A stretch of 64,000 nt of DNA, taken from NCBI GenBank assembly GCA_963662155.1, contig OY759270.1:7256443-7320442 (forward strand), in the 5' to 3' direction. The translations under genes were made by a program, and so were the position numbers. This stretch comes from Lamellibrachia columna. Lineage: Eukaryota > Annelida > Polychaeta > Sabellida > Siboglinidae. The notes beneath the pieces are model-generated. The model worked only from the letters and a program-made list of their open reading frames with translations, did no database searches and had not been told where the DNA came from. Positions 63,977 through 64,000 of this stretch are shown in pieces. How positions within the stretch are numbered: the stretch's first letter is position 1; each line of letters opens with the position of its first letter.

Positions 63977-64000
63977 GAATAACACACCTTTATTCCCAGT

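Larger units (their letters stand above)
61306..64000 (+). mobile_element. hAT transposon with intact transposase, right end outside window
   Basis: Starts CAGGGTTGGCAGGTTTCTTC, a typical hAT 5' terminus, directly after the possible 8-bp target sequence ATTTATTG (61298-61305). The first 130 bp hold several inverted CTTCCC/GGGAAG motifs. A complete transposase frame and AATAAA signal (63971-63976) follow. No right terminal repeat is seen before 64000. Confidence 0.8.

Overview
The window is nuclear DNA from an animal. Genes are split into many short exons with GT-AG introns of about 0.3-5 kb, and transposons and tandem repeats are dense. Gene families and repeat types fit a marine invertebrate (lophotrochozoan, hemichordate or cephalochordate would all be possible), but nothing in the sequence fixes the species. 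There is no bacterial-style operon, CRISPR array or ribosomal RNA.

Two host genes can be assembled, both on the minus strand. (1) An adhesion G-protein-coupled receptor at 41276-14716: 22 exons whose reading phases all match, giving exactly 3129 nt (1042 codons plus stop). Domain order is signal peptide, LRRNT, four LRRs on 72-nt exons, LRRCT, a Ly6/uPAR-like three-finger domain, HormR, GAIN with an intact HL/T GPS site, seven transmembrane helices, and a cytoplasmic tail ending in the PDZ-ligand-like T-Q-V. The LRR + Ly6/uPAR combination in front of HormR-GAIN-7TM is the most unusual thing in the window. (2) The ESCRT regulator VTA1/LIP5 at 59339-51170: six exons, complete at the C terminus, with the N-terminal exon(s) outside the window or not recognised.

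Mobile DNA fills much of the rest. At 8276-13312 a TA-flanked MITE is split by a hAT element (8413-12664), which itself holds a 5'-truncated non-LTR retrotransposon and a decayed hAT transposase. At 61100-64000 the 3' end of the same non-LTR family is split by a second hAT element that carries an intact 562-aa BED-finger transposase. Further MITEs, two SINE copies and a hAT remnant lie in the receptor introns.

Tandem repeats make up roughly a fifth of the window: about 20 minisatellites with units of 13-84 bp, plus several long AT, GT and ACGC microsatellites. Several start at exon borders or contain exon sequence (receptor exons 10 and 18, VTA1 last exon). Most long open frames in these arrays are by-products of stop-free repeat units and are not annotated as genes. 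Region by region: 1-8.3 kb repeats and one MITE; 8.3-13.3 kb nested transposons; 14.7-41.3 kb the receptor; 41.3-51 kb intergenic with arrays and a CpG-rich island; 51.2-59.3 kb VTA1; 61.1-64 kb LINE plus hAT.
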